NCBI GenBank assembly: GCA_030652035.1
Contig: JAUSBJ010000010.1
Location: forward strand, 62,001-126,000
DNA length: 64,000 nucleotides
Source of the DNA: Sulfurimicrobium sp.
GTDB lineage: Bacteria; Pseudomonadota; Gammaproteobacteria; Burkholderiales; Sulfuricellaceae
Direction of reading: 5' to 3'
Part shown: positions 53,977 to 63,146 of the stretch, one piece after another
Layout of the letters: each line of letters opens with the position of its first letter
Position numbering within the stretch: the stretch's first letter is position 1
Program-made: the position numbers and the translations under genes
The notes under the pieces: generated by a model
What the model saw: the letters and a program-made list of their open reading frames with translations, nothing else
The model's database searches: none
What the model was told of the DNA's origin: nothing

Positions 53977-55836
53977 TCATTTCCCGGCCCCGCTGGCGGC
54001 GGTCTCCGCCTGTTCGCCGGCGGAAGTGCGGTTCATGCCCTGAATGCGGCGCTGGCTGTCCAGAATATCCTGCTGCCAGTTGGCGTCACTCTGGATGACC
54101 GTTGGTTTGAGCAGGATCACCAATTCACGCTTTACTGTGGCACGGCGGGTATTGCGGAACAGGTTGCCCAGCACCGGCACATCGCCGGCGCCCGGCACTT
54201 GGGAACGGTCATCATTGGTTGACTGCTTCATCAGGCCGCCAATGGCGATAATCTGGCCATCCTGGGCACGCACGATGCTGTCGGTCTCGGAAATGTTGCT
54301 CGAGGCCAGCGGCAGGTTGATCGAGCCTGCCGATCCGAGGTCAACCAACTTGTTTACCGTCGTCACCTTGCTGACCGAAGGATGGATGTGCAGGGTGATG
54401 TTATTGTTTTCATCGATCTGCGGCGTCACGTCCAGCGCGATGCCGGAGAAAAAGGGCTGCAATGTCACGGAAGGCGTAGTCGTGGTCGAGGTGCCGGTAG
54501 TCGTGGTGGTGCTGACATTGGTCACGAAAAATTCGTCCGTGCCTACTTTAAGTACCGCCTTCTGGTTGTTCAGCGTCGCGATGCGCGGGCTGGAAAGCAC
54601 CTGCACATTGCCCTGAGTCTGCAAGAACTCCAGCAGGGAGGCAAAATTCTGGTTTGCAATGGCAAAGCCAAATACACCGCCGGCGACGGTCAAAAGTGGA
54701 TTGACGTTGATGCCGTCCAGGGTTGAATTGGCTTCTGCGCCATTGGTGCCCAAAACCGAGGTGGTCAACTGCACTCCGGTGTTGTTTCCGGAATTGGTGA
54801 CAAAACCACCGGAAGAACGGCCCAACGCAACCGAGGTTCGACCGAGGTTGGCAATGCCTGCCCAGTTCACCCCCGCCTGAAAGCCATCGCTCAGTTCGAC
54901 TTCAAGAATCTTGGCTTCCAGCATCACCTGGCGCTCAACGGACAGCTGGGATGCATTCAGGAATGTCGATACATCGCGCTGTTCGGCCGGCATTGCACGC
55001 ACCAGCACGACGCCGGATTGAGGATTGACGACCACGCTTCGGCCACCTTGACAGCCATCAACGCCCTGGCCGGAAACGGTCTCCACATTCCGCAGCGCGG
55101 CGGCGCCCCCCGCCATTCCCGGCTGGGAAGCCCCGCCGCTCATCGAACGGGTCGGCATCTTGCAGCCAATTACGGTACGCACCGAATCCTCCAGGTCGCC
55201 CCAGAAATCATTGCGCGTCGAGGTATATATATTGCTGCTGTCCCGCGCGGAGGAGGCGCTGCTGCTGGTGGAAGAGGTCATTCCTGTTGCGGAAGTGCCG
55301 GAGGTGGGCTGTGGGCTGGTCATAGAGCCGGAATGTACCCGTGTATCGGACCCGCCGACCCTTCGGCCAACCAGGTAATTGACCTTGTAAATACGGGTCT
55401 GCATGGCCAGCGGCTGGATGTAAATGCGCGTGCCGTCCACTTTGTACTCGTAACCGTAGATCTCACGCACGGCGTCAAGCGCCTCGAAGACGGTAACATC
55501 CTTCAGGTTGACCGAGATCGAGCCTGCCACGTCGGGGTGCACCAGCATGCTGAAACGCGTGCCGTTCACAATCCCCATGAACACCTGGCTGGCGGGCGCA
55601 TTATTGACGACCAGATCAAACTTCTGCTCCAGCGGCTTGCCCCCCGCGCGCGGCATCTCGAGCTTAAGCGGCGGCAGCAAGGCAGCCCCCAGGGCTTCAT
55701 TCTGAACCGCCTTGGCTCTATCCTGACTCGCCCTGGTCAACTCCGCGTTGACTTGATTGAGCGTTGCATCATGCCTTGCCTGCGACGCGCAGCCAGACAA
55801 GACCAGGATTAAGAGTCCGAAATATACTTTCCGCAT
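53977..55836 (-). CDS. mshL: MSHA secretin MshL
   Basis: An outer-membrane secretin of 619 residues: lipoprotein signal with lipobox LSGC, a periplasmic N0/N1 region, a Ser/Gly/Thr-rich segment around the middle, and the C-terminal secretin domain with VERQVMLEAKILEVEL, GNVQVLSSPRIATLNNQKA and PVLGNLFRN. The pilus passes through this ring. Its start overlaps the mshK stop by one base. Confidence 0.94.
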   Translation of the reverse strand: MRKVYFGLLILVLSGCASQARHDATLNQVNAELTRASQDRAKAVQNEALGAALLPPLKLEMPRAGGKPLEQKFDLVVNNAPASQVFMGIVNGTRFSMLVHPDVAGSISVNLKDVTVFEALDAVREIYGYEYKVDGTRIYIQPLAMQTRIYKVNYLVGRRVGGSDTRVHSGSMTSPQPTSGTSATGMTSSTSSSASSARDSSNIYTSTRNDFWGDLEDSVRTVIGCKMPTRSMSGGASQPGMAGGAAALRNVETVSGQGVDGCQGGRSVVVNPQSGVVLVRAMPAEQRDVSTFLNASQLSVERQVMLEAKILEVELSDGFQAGVNWAGIANLGRTSVALGRSSGGFVTNSGNNTGVQLTTSVLGTNGAEANSTLDGINVNPLLTVAGGVFGFAIANQNFASLLEFLQTQGNVQVLSSPRIATLNNQKAVLKVGTDEFFVTNVSTTTTTGTSTTTTPSVTLQPFFSGIALDVTPQIDENNNITLHIHPSVSKVTTVNKLVDLGSAGSINLPLASSNISETDSIVRAQDGQIIAIGGLMKQSTNDDRSQVPGAGDVPVLGNLFRNTRRATVKRELVILLKPTVIQSDANWQQDILDSQRRIQGMNRTSAGEQAETAASGAGK

Positions 55837-56279
55837 TACGATGCCTTTTGTTCAGGGTTGCGTTTTGACTTGCTCTTGCCACGCTTCAGGGTTTCTTCCT
55901 GTGTAGGACTGGCGAATATTTTCTCCACTCCGGGGAAGAGTTTGAGCGTTTGCCGGCCTTCAGGCCCGAGGAGAATCACCTCTCCCTCGCTTATCTTGAT
56001 CAGTTTGCTGTCGCCAAAACGCGCCCCCTCAGCCAGCAGTTGGCCGCTGATCACGGCTGCCCGGTGGCCCGGACGGAGCATGACCGATTGCAGCACCGGC
56101 CCACTCGCCACCGCAGCGACATCACCGCTCAGCCCCGCCTCGGCGGGCGGGCGCGTGGGGTCGGGCAGGATTTCGGCGGCCAGGGCGAATTTTAAAGGCA
56201 AAAGGCCATAGGCGCAGAAAACAAATAGTGGTATTGCAAGACCCCTCACTCGTTTTGTCTTTTGATCCGCCTTGATCAT
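55836..56279 (-). CDS. mshK: MSHA biogenesis protein MshK-like
   Basis: 147 residues from the ATG at 56279, which overlaps the mshJ stop (ATGA). Basic leader, one hydrophobic segment (IPLFVFCAYGLLPLKFALA), then a short domain starting at LPDPTRPP and ending in a Lys-rich tail. This matches PilP/MshK proteins that link the inner-membrane platform with the secretin. Position between mshJ and mshL fixes the call. Confidence 0.8.
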   Translation of the reverse strand: MIKADQKTKRVRGLAIPLFVFCAYGLLPLKFALAAEILPDPTRPPAEAGLSGDVAAVASGPVLQSVMLRPGHRAAVISGQLLAEGARFGDSKLIKISEGEVILLGPEGRQTLKLFPGVEKIFASPTQEETLKRGKSKSKRNPEQKAS

Positions 56280-56971
56280 ATCGCCATCCATGTCTTGTCC
56301 ATGCTCAAGGTATACAGCGTAATCGTCAGCGTGACGAGGGGATATTCTTCCACCCGCATTTCTGCCTTGCCCCAGATCATCTGCCACGGCAGTTTTTCCA
56401 TGGTATCGAGGTACTGCGTCAGTTCGGCATAACTGCCGGATATGACAATCTCGACACCGTGCTTGAAAATTGCCGGAGCCGCCGATTTCTTTTCTTCAGA
56501 ACCGGGCTGAGTGGTTTTTGGGGCAGCGCTTTCGGCCGCCACCTCCAGTACGCCACTGGCTGGCAAGGTCTTGAGTGATACAAGTTTCAAATGACGGTTC
56601 TGTGTCAGGATATTTTCCAGCAACTGTGCCATCTTTTCTGGCGGTACCAGATTCTGTTGCACGCCTTGCAAGGCAGCGCGGCTTTGTTCCAGTTTCTGGT
56701 TCAGCGCTGCCAGTCTGATCCGGGCCGGCGCATCGGGGTCGACCTGGGCACCACCTTGAATATTCGTGATCTGGGCCTGCAATTGCTGTATTTGTGTCTG
56801 CTGTTGATTCGCATCCAGAGTCAGGCGCTTCTTTTTAGCCGCCACCGGGTCCAGTAACAGGGCGCTGATAAGGCTCCATGCCACAGCCAGCGCCATGACA
56901 AAAATCAGTGCGCGTTCGCGTGGATTACGGGCATTGAGCTGCGCGGCATAGCGTTCCCAGTATCGTTTCAT
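56276..56971 (-). CDS. mshJ: MSHA biogenesis protein MshJ (PilO-like)
   Basis: 231 residues: short cytoplasmic start, one TM (ALIFVMALAVAWSLISALLL), a coiled coil rich in Gln (NQQQTQIQQLQAQI), then a ferredoxin-like C-terminal domain with the PilO-like EIVISGSYAELTQYLDTMEKLPW split over the loop. It forms the platform with the PilN-like partner; overlap ATGA with that gene. Confidence 0.88.
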   Translation of the reverse strand: MKRYWERYAAQLNARNPRERALIFVMALAVAWSLISALLLDPVAAKKKRLTLDANQQQTQIQQLQAQITNIQGGAQVDPDAPARIRLAALNQKLEQSRAALQGVQQNLVPPEKMAQLLENILTQNRHLKLVSLKTLPASGVLEVAAESAAPKTTQPGSEEKKSAAPAIFKHGVEIVISGSYAELTQYLDTMEKLPWQMIWGKAEMRVEEYPLVTLTITLYTLSMDKTWMAI

Positions 56972-57606
56972 TTCGCCCCCTCCGCGATGCCGGAATGCAG
57001 CCTGAATTCAATGTAGTTCGGCACCCTCGCCGGCTTGTCCGGTGTGGCGGGTTCCGCTTTCGGCTGTTGCATTTCCAGGGCGGCAAAATCACGTCCTTTC
57101 GTTGCTTCTTCCCGGTTGAGGCGCTGGACATACGCCGGCACCAGTTCAGGACGCAGCGTGCGCCCACCCAGGAGCATTTCCTTTCCTGCGCCCTTGATGC
57201 CGAACTCCGTGAGCCACAGTCCATTCACGGTTTGGCGCGCAAAAGCGCGCATATAGCCGGAATACCCCTGGGTGTTGCCCAGGCTGCCGCTATTCAGCAC
57301 TTCCAGCACCGCTTCCTCGCCTTGGAGTTGTTGCTCCTTTTCCTCAAGCTGTTTTTCCAGCGCGGCATCTTTCTGGCGCGGCGCATGTTCGGCGGCTACC
57401 TTGACCAGCCTGGCCTGCTCCTGAGCCAGACTTGCCGTGCCGGCTTTGATCTGCTGCTCGAGAATCATTGCCTGGCGGTACTGGTAGCCATACACGCCTG
57501 CCATGACAAGTACCAGCGCTGCCAGTGACTGAATGAGCATGAGCGCGGTAAACCACTCACGCCGCTTGCGGAAAGCAGGGTTGAAAAGATTGATCTGCTG
57601 GCTCAC
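56968..57606 (-). CDS. PilN-like MSHA platform protein (second MshI-type)
   Basis: 212 residues from the GTG at 57606, which has AGGA nine bases upstream and overlaps the mshI stop. N-terminal QQINLFNPAF is the PilM-binding motif of PilN proteins, then one TM (LIQSLAALVLVMAGVYGYQY), a coiled coil and a PilN-type domain with VNGLWLTEFGIKG. Called MshI2 in some genomes; I leave the symbol empty because naming varies. Confidence 0.86.
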   Translation of the reverse strand: MSQQINLFNPAFRKRREWFTALMLIQSLAALVLVMAGVYGYQYRQAMILEQQIKAGTASLAQEQARLVKVAAEHAPRQKDAALEKQLEEKEQQLQGEEAVLEVLNSGSLGNTQGYSGYMRAFARQTVNGLWLTEFGIKGAGKEMLLGGRTLRPELVPAYVQRLNREEATKGRDFAALEMQQPKAEPATPDKPARVPNYIEFRLHSGIAEGAK

Positions 57607-58541
57607 TGGGCCGTATCCTCTGTACGCAATGCAGCACCCAATACCAGAAAGCATCGCATGCGTTGTGCCGGTCCGACCCCTGAGACCGTTGAGAAATCGA
57701 AAATTTCATCCAGGTTAAGGGTGGAAATCGGCAGATACAGATTGGTTGCCAGATAGGCTTCCAAATTGACTTCCGGAGGCAAGGGAGCGAGTACCAGCTT
57801 GTTGATGGTAATAAAACTGAACTGGCGCTCAAAATGATCCATTGAACGTTGTAGCTCCAGTGTGATGCGATCGAAATGCCGCTGACGCTGCTCGCTATCT
57901 TGCTGGTTTAACTGTGAAAGCGGTATATCAATATGGCGCGCTGAATATAGTTCGCCATCGAAAGTGAAAGTCAGCAGTCCGCCATGCTCGTCGAAGGACA
58001 GCAAGGCCATGCCGCGCCCCTTGTCTTCCAGCAGACTGGCAATATTGCGCTGCGCCAGTTCGGGAATGTCAATCACGGAAACCGGCAATCTGGCCACATC
58101 GAAATCCGCCATGCGCTTCTTGATCACCATATTGCGCGCTGCCACGGCATAGAGCGAGCGGTTGCGCGACTGTGCGCTCTTGTCGGCGGGGATGTCGAGT
58201 ACATCCACTGTGGCGTCGTCCACGGCAAAATCCACCATATCCTTGATGCGCCAGCGCACCGCCGTTTTCAGTTCGGCAGCCGGAACATTGGGCGCCTCGA
58301 CTACCAGCATCTGGTATTCATCGGAATTCAGTAGAAAACTGCCTTTGTAGCGGTCGAGATGGTGTGCCTTGAGCAGTTTTTCCAGAACAGGCGCCTCCAC
58401 TGCCTTCGCCGGGGAAGTGGCGCAAAATGTCACCAGCGGCTTGCTGTCCGTCACCTGGCGCACGTGGGCCATGCTTACCCCCTCAGGGGTGAACTGCATG
58501 GCCATCCAGCCGGGTTCCGGTTTTTTAGTAAAAAATGGCAT
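57603..58541 (-). CDS. mshI: MSHA biogenesis protein MshI (PilM-like)
   Basis: 312 residues with an actin-like PilM fold: N-terminal AMQFTPEGVSMAHV, SVIDIPELAQRNIAS and LLSFDEHGGLLTFTFDG. It is cytoplasmic and caps the PilN-like protein. First gene of the I-to-N block; the 79-base gap after mshQ holds a possible promoter. Confidence 0.86.
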   Translation of the reverse strand: MPFFTKKPEPGWMAMQFTPEGVSMAHVRQVTDSKPLVTFCATSPAKAVEAPVLEKLLKAHHLDRYKGSFLLNSDEYQMLVVEAPNVPAAELKTAVRWRIKDMVDFAVDDATVDVLDIPADKSAQSRNRSLYAVAARNMVIKKRMADFDVARLPVSVIDIPELAQRNIASLLEDKGRGMALLSFDEHGGLLTFTFDGELYSARHIDIPLSQLNQQDSEQRQRHFDRITLELQRSMDHFERQFSFITINKLVLAPLPPEVNLEAYLATNLYLPISTLNLDEIFDFSTVSGVGPAQRMRCFLVLGAALRTEDTAQ

Positions 58542-58569
58542 TAAGTGGGCCGATCAGATAATCTGCTCG

Positions 58570-58598
58570 AAGTTAAATGAATAAGTTGTTGTTGTCAA
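58570..58598 (-). promoter_or_regulatory. Candidate internal promoter before mshI
   Basis: On the minus strand a perfect TTGACA (58598-58593), 17 bases, then TAACTT (58575-58570), a weak -10. It would let the mshI-to-mshN platform and secretin genes be expressed apart from mshOPQ. Confidence 0.35.
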
Positions 58599-58620
58599 TT
58601 GTATATTTCCCGTGAGTCGA

Positions 58621-61600
58621 CTAATAATTCTCGCGCATATAGATGATCGGACTTTTCCTCGCGGCATTGATCCCGAATGTCACTCGCGCAGTTGGGTTCA
58701 CATCCCCGGCTCCTTTCCAGTTGAATTGCAGCCATGTCGGCACTGTTGCCGTGAGATTCAGCGCGCCTGAATTGCCCAAGCCAGGCGCCTTGAGCCACAG
58801 GCGAAAATCCGCAGCAGAGGGTGGGGAAGAAAAGCATTTGGGCGCAATACACGCCGCTGCACAACCGATACCGCTCAGGCCCGGATTGCCGCTGTCCAGC
58901 ACGCAGGTTTCCCCGGGCAGCAGGCCGTCCGCGGCGGTGACGTCAGCCAACGCGAGGGTGATGCCGGTGGTGCAGGTATCACCCGGATTTTTAACCCAGC
59001 TGCCATTCCAGTATTCGACGTAAAGAGGTACTGGCAAATCGAGCAATTCAGAGCCGTGAGCATTGGAAAGATTGGCTCGACCGCTGCGTATGGCCGCGGC
59101 TCCTTCGCTGCCCGTCGCTGAAGATGCAGCATCGGTGTCGGTAGCACGGATCCGCACCGTAGTCGGAGGAGTCTGGCGATTGGTAAATACGTAGGATGGC
59201 GTATTCACTTGGGCTACCCCTTTATTCATCACGGTAAAATCACTGGCCGCGATGATGGCAGGCGGCTGCGCGGGGAACAGACTGCCGGGTCCTGGATTGG
59301 CCGCTGCCCCGGCGCTATTCCAGGCAGAAAGCGTCACTGCACGCGAAAAACCTGTTGCAGTATTGTAATTCAACGTGGTGTTTCCGCTCCCACTCTTTGC
59401 TGTCGCCTTGACGGTAAATGGCTGCCCGGCGTACGTGAATCCGCCGCTTGCACAGCTTTGTGTCACTTCTGTATCAAAATGATCCGGAATGAAGCGGCCA
59501 ATATTCCCGCTGGTCGTGCCTGTCACATCGCCCCCACCCAGATAGCTTCCGTCCTTGATCATCGGCGTCAAAGTCAGAATACCCACTTCATCCCATGTGA
59601 ATGCGGTTCCTGTTGCCACCCCTGCGCTGAATGCCGAGAAATCACCCAGCACATCAGGAGGCGCTACCATTCCCGCGACAACATTGGCCGGGCTGAGCTT
59701 GATGCTCTCAGGCACTTTTTCCTTGCCGAAATTGGGCGCGACAGCCCCCGTTGCTGTCAGTGCCTTGACGGTCGCGGAAAAGGCTTCACCAGCACGAACG
59801 AAAGTCGCCGCATCTGCCGCTACGCTGGCACAGGTCACCGCGGTCGGAGGCGTTGTTGAATCGGCACACCGCCCGGCCGGATTGGCAGTGGGCTTGATTT
59901 CCGTCAGCACGAAACCGGCAGGCTTGACCACGAATGTTCCACTGGTTCCCATCTGACTGTTTGCAGCGGCATTGCGCATGAACAACTCGATTTCACCCAC
60001 ATCAGCATAATTGAAGGTAAATGCGCTTGCCACGCTGGGCGATCCGGCTGCAAAAGAGAGGTTGGCGGTCGTGCTCCAGGTAGAGGGGGTTGCGCCGTTT
60101 CCCGTACACAGGGGCAAGGTGGAAGGCGATGCAGCAGTAAACGTGGCCTGAATTCCAGCATTGGCAATCGGATCGTGGCAGCTCAGGCCAAACTGGAAGC
60201 CGATCGTACTGCTTGCGCTCGCGCTCAGCTGGGTCGGGACCCCCGAACCGTTCACGGCCGTGATGTAAATGCCGGTCTTGTCCTGCCCGGCGATCTGCGG
60301 CGACCAGGTGATCAGGCTGCAAACCTGCCCAGACTGACCGATGGCAATGCCATTGACACATGGCCTGTCCGTGAAAACATAGCCGGGAACAAAATTCCCC
60401 GAAGTGAAGGAAGCGGTATTGTTGCCGGGCACATTGTCATTGACAGTTCCCGACAAGGTCGCAGTGTTGGTCACGCTTCCGCTCACACTGGCGCCCACGG
60501 CGACCGTCAGTACTAGGTCCGGCGCCACGGCGCCACTGATTAACGTGCCGGTCCAGCTACATGTCACAGCCTGTCCAATCGCCCCGCACATCCATCCTGT
60601 GCCGTTGCCAGATAGAAAACTCAAGCCATTCGGCAAGATGTCCACAATTTGCATGGAGCCGGACAGGGTGCCGGGGCCATTGTTGGTGGCTTTCAATGTA
60701 TAGGTCGTATTCGAGCCCGGCACCAGCGTTCCACCGGTTTTAACAAGCGCAAGATCTGCCGTCGGCAAGGGATTGCCCACGCAGACATCGTCAATATGCC
60801 AGTAGCTCTTGTCATAACCGCTGCCGGCCAGCTCGCGGAAGCGCAGTCTGAAATTTGCATGCTTGGCATCGGCTGGCAGCACGTGATTTCCCGAGTAGAT
60901 CGTTCCTGCTGCGGCCGAACCCAGATAAGTTGCCAGGCCGCTCCACACGCCAGAACTGTTGAAATACTCTACCACCAGATTTTCGTTGGTGATTGGATCT
61001 GTTGCCGTGGTAGTGCCACTTGTGAGCCAGTACGTGATATTGCCGCTCACACCCGTCATATCAGTCTTGAATGTGGATGCGGCGACATATCCCCAGCGCA
61101 TGTCCAGTGCATGGCTTGCAGACTGGTAAGCCATGCTGCCGATTCTGGCATCACCAATATTGGCGCCGCTCGGCATGCCTTCGGCAGTGATACTCCAGCG
61201 TGCCAGTCCGGCTTCAAAATTATCGCAGAAGGCGCCCGCATAGCTGGGGCCTGTTGTTGCGCGAACCACCACGTCATCCATGTGCCAGTAATCGTAACCC
61301 ACGACACCCGGCGCACCGCCAGAACCCGTTTTGCCGCTGCCTGAAGGCTGATAGAAGCGCAGCTTGAAATTCGCATGCAGCGCATCCGGAGGCAGCTCGA
61401 TGGTCGGCGTAAAGATTTCCCCGTCACACAGGGCAGCCGACGGGCTGGATGGATATTGCGCCAGGATTTTCCAGGTACCATCGCTGGCGAAGTACTGAAC
61501 CAGATAATTCTCACCTATCGCCTCGGGACACTCGCTGAAGCTATCGTGTCCACGCCGCATCCAGAAGCTGAGTTGTCCTCCGCTTTTGCCAGCCAGATTG

Positions 61601-62622
61601 GCGACTGGAGAATCCACCGATACGGTATTCCAGCGCGTGAACATCGCACGCGTCGGATTGGGGCGTGGACTGGAATACGTGGTAAAGGGCGGAATATCGC
61701 TATCGATACCGGCACAGCCTGTATTGCTGACAGACCCGGTGCAATTGGTCACACTGGAGGGTGTTACCATCCAGCCGTTGCCCACCGATCCCGGGTTCGA
61801 GCGTTCGAAATCATCGCAAAAGACGATGTCCGCTGCACCGGTGCAGACAGATTGCAAAAGTGTATAAAACTGGCCGGAGAAGTTGCCATTCCCAGCTCCG
61901 ACCCCACCCAGTGGTACAGCACCCGCCTTGATCGAATCGTTATCGATCAGATCGAGTCTCAGGGTTCCGGTTTTGCCTGTGCCGGTATTTGCATTCACCG
62001 TCCAGGTCGCACCACTGCCGCTGACCGAGGTGATCGATGCCCCCACCACGCCGCCCGCCTGCACTAACGCAAAATCGGCGGCATCCACGCCGCTCACGCT
62101 CTGATCAAAAATGACAGTCCACGAAACGGCTGTATTGGCTGCCGTGGGATCAAAGCTGGCACGAGTGATTGATACCACCGATGGTGGCGGCAGCACCACG
62201 ATGACCGCGCTGCCGAGCGTATAGGTCGTACTGGCGCCGGTGCTGCAATTCGTGCTGTTGTAGGCGACAAAGTAGACGTTATACGTACCAGCTGTGGCTG
62301 GCGCAGTAATATTAAACGTTGCGCTGTTTGTCCCACTGCTGTTAAACGCGGGCGTGGTGTCGCAGGCAAGCGTGCCTGGAGCAGTTGTGGATACGCGCCA
62401 TCCTGTTGAATACCAGTTATTGGCAGTGCCGCTCCCCGAGGTCGTGACGCTGATGTTCACGGCAATGCTAGTGCCCGGCGCAACCGTCACACTGGAGGCG
62501 CCATTCAGTGTCGCAGAATTGATGGCGATGGCGGCATGGATCTCACCCGAGAGCAGGCCTAGCCAGACCATTGCAACCAAGGCAATAAAGCCCCGCATGA
62601 AACCAATTTTAGCTCGCTTCAT
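58621..62622 (-). CDS. mshQ: MshQ-like large surface protein with DUF11 and DUF6701-type regions
   Basis: 1333 residues from the ATG at 62622, which has GGAGG five bases upstream; the frame is open for another 474 bases but that is mshP in another frame. Signal peptide about 1-31. An N-terminal beta-rich module, two repeats that open with FCDDFERS (about 269) and FCDNFEAG (about 464) and resemble laminin/MAM-type jelly rolls, a DUF11-like repeat (about 620-730, TYTLKATNNGPGTLSG), then a long DUF6701-type C-terminal part with CxxC-rich stretches. Probably exported, perhaps a pilus-associated adhesin. Function unproved. Confidence 0.85.
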   Translation of the reverse strand: MKRAKIGFMRGFIALVAMVWLGLLSGEIHAAIAINSATLNGASSVTVAPGTSIAVNISVTTSGSGTANNWYSTGWRVSTTAPGTLACDTTPAFNSSGTNSATFNITAPATAGTYNVYFVAYNSTNCSTGASTTYTLGSAVIVVLPPPSVVSITRASFDPTAANTAVSWTVIFDQSVSGVDAADFALVQAGGVVGASITSVSGSGATWTVNANTGTGKTGTLRLDLIDNDSIKAGAVPLGGVGAGNGNFSGQFYTLLQSVCTGAADIVFCDDFERSNPGSVGNGWMVTPSSVTNCTGSVSNTGCAGIDSDIPPFTTYSSPRPNPTRAMFTRWNTVSVDSPVANLAGKSGGQLSFWMRRGHDSFSECPEAIGENYLVQYFASDGTWKILAQYPSSPSAALCDGEIFTPTIELPPDALHANFKLRFYQPSGSGKTGSGGAPGVVGYDYWHMDDVVVRATTGPSYAGAFCDNFEAGLARWSITAEGMPSGANIGDARIGSMAYQSASHALDMRWGYVAASTFKTDMTGVSGNITYWLTSGTTTATDPITNENLVVEYFNSSGVWSGLATYLGSAAAGTIYSGNHVLPADAKHANFRLRFRELAGSGYDKSYWHIDDVCVGNPLPTADLALVKTGGTLVPGSNTTYTLKATNNGPGTLSGSMQIVDILPNGLSFLSGNGTGWMCGAIGQAVTCSWTGTLISGAVAPDLVLTVAVGASVSGSVTNTATLSGTVNDNVPGNNTASFTSGNFVPGYVFTDRPCVNGIAIGQSGQVCSLITWSPQIAGQDKTGIYITAVNGSGVPTQLSASASSTIGFQFGLSCHDPIANAGIQATFTAASPSTLPLCTGNGATPSTWSTTANLSFAAGSPSVASAFTFNYADVGEIELFMRNAAANSQMGTSGTFVVKPAGFVLTEIKPTANPAGRCADSTTPPTAVTCASVAADAATFVRAGEAFSATVKALTATGAVAPNFGKEKVPESIKLSPANVVAGMVAPPDVLGDFSAFSAGVATGTAFTWDEVGILTLTPMIKDGSYLGGGDVTGTTSGNIGRFIPDHFDTEVTQSCASGGFTYAGQPFTVKATAKSGSGNTTLNYNTATGFSRAVTLSAWNSAGAAANPGPGSLFPAQPPAIIAASDFTVMNKGVAQVNTPSYVFTNRQTPPTTVRIRATDTDAASSATGSEGAAAIRSGRANLSNAHGSELLDLPVPLYVEYWNGSWVKNPGDTCTTGITLALADVTAADGLLPGETCVLDSGNPGLSGIGCAAACIAPKCFSSPPSAADFRLWLKAPGLGNSGALNLTATVPTWLQFNWKGAGDVNPTARVTFGINAARKSPIIYMRENY

Positions 62623-62669
62623 TAACGCCTCCTGCCTGTCCGCATGCGATGCAACCCATGGCAACATGA

Positions 62670-63146
62670 TCATTTGCTCACCAGTACCCGGAGTTCCCGC
62701 TCCACATAGCCTATGCCACCCACGGCAGCCGGGTTGGGGCACGCACCCGCCGCGGTCGGCATATTGCAGGCTGTGGCGGTAATCGTTGAGAATGTCACAG
62801 TGGCGGTGTCTTCCACCCAGGTGTTGCTGACGCACGAAACCGTTACAGTCATGCCTTCCGGCCCAGTGAGGTTTTGACTCGTCGCGCAGGAGGGCGGAGA
62901 GGCCTTGACCGCCTGGTAGCCCCCCCACTCGATACCGCTGCGCGCAGCCCAATATGCCCGCGAACCCTGAAGGTCCTGCGCCAGTGAAACATGCTGGGCG
63001 CTCGAAAAGGTCAGCATGAAAGCGCCCAGTGCCGACAGAATCACCAGCAGGAAAATCGCTGATACCATGGTAAAGCCACGCTGCCATAAGCCGCATGGAA
63101 GATGAAAGTGCTGAGCAGGCGCGAGGTTACGGTACATTGTTGACAT
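62670..63146 (-). CDS. mshP: MSHA pilin-like protein MshP
   Basis: About 158 residues. Type IV pilin/PilX-like N terminus: the text QRGFTMVSAIFLLVILSALGAFM has the G-F-T cleavage site and hydrophobic helix. A minor pseudopilin that helps start or cap the MSHA pilus. The start is ambiguous: ATG at 63146 has GAGG only three bases away, ATG at 63137 has it 12 bases away; both overlap the mshO end. Confidence 0.87.
   Translation of the reverse strand: MSTMYRNLAPAQHFHLPCGLWQRGFTMVSAIFLLVILSALGAFMLTFSSAQHVSLAQDLQGSRAYWAARSGIEWGGYQAVKASPPSCATSQNLTGPEGMTVTVSCVSNTWVEDTATVTFSTITATACNMPTAAGACPNPAAVGGIGYVERELRVLVSK

Noticed and set aside
62623-63096. N-terminal extension of the mshQ frame
   Set aside because: It lies in another frame of mshP and lacks a signal peptide; the ATG at 62622 has a strong RBS and begins a signal peptide.
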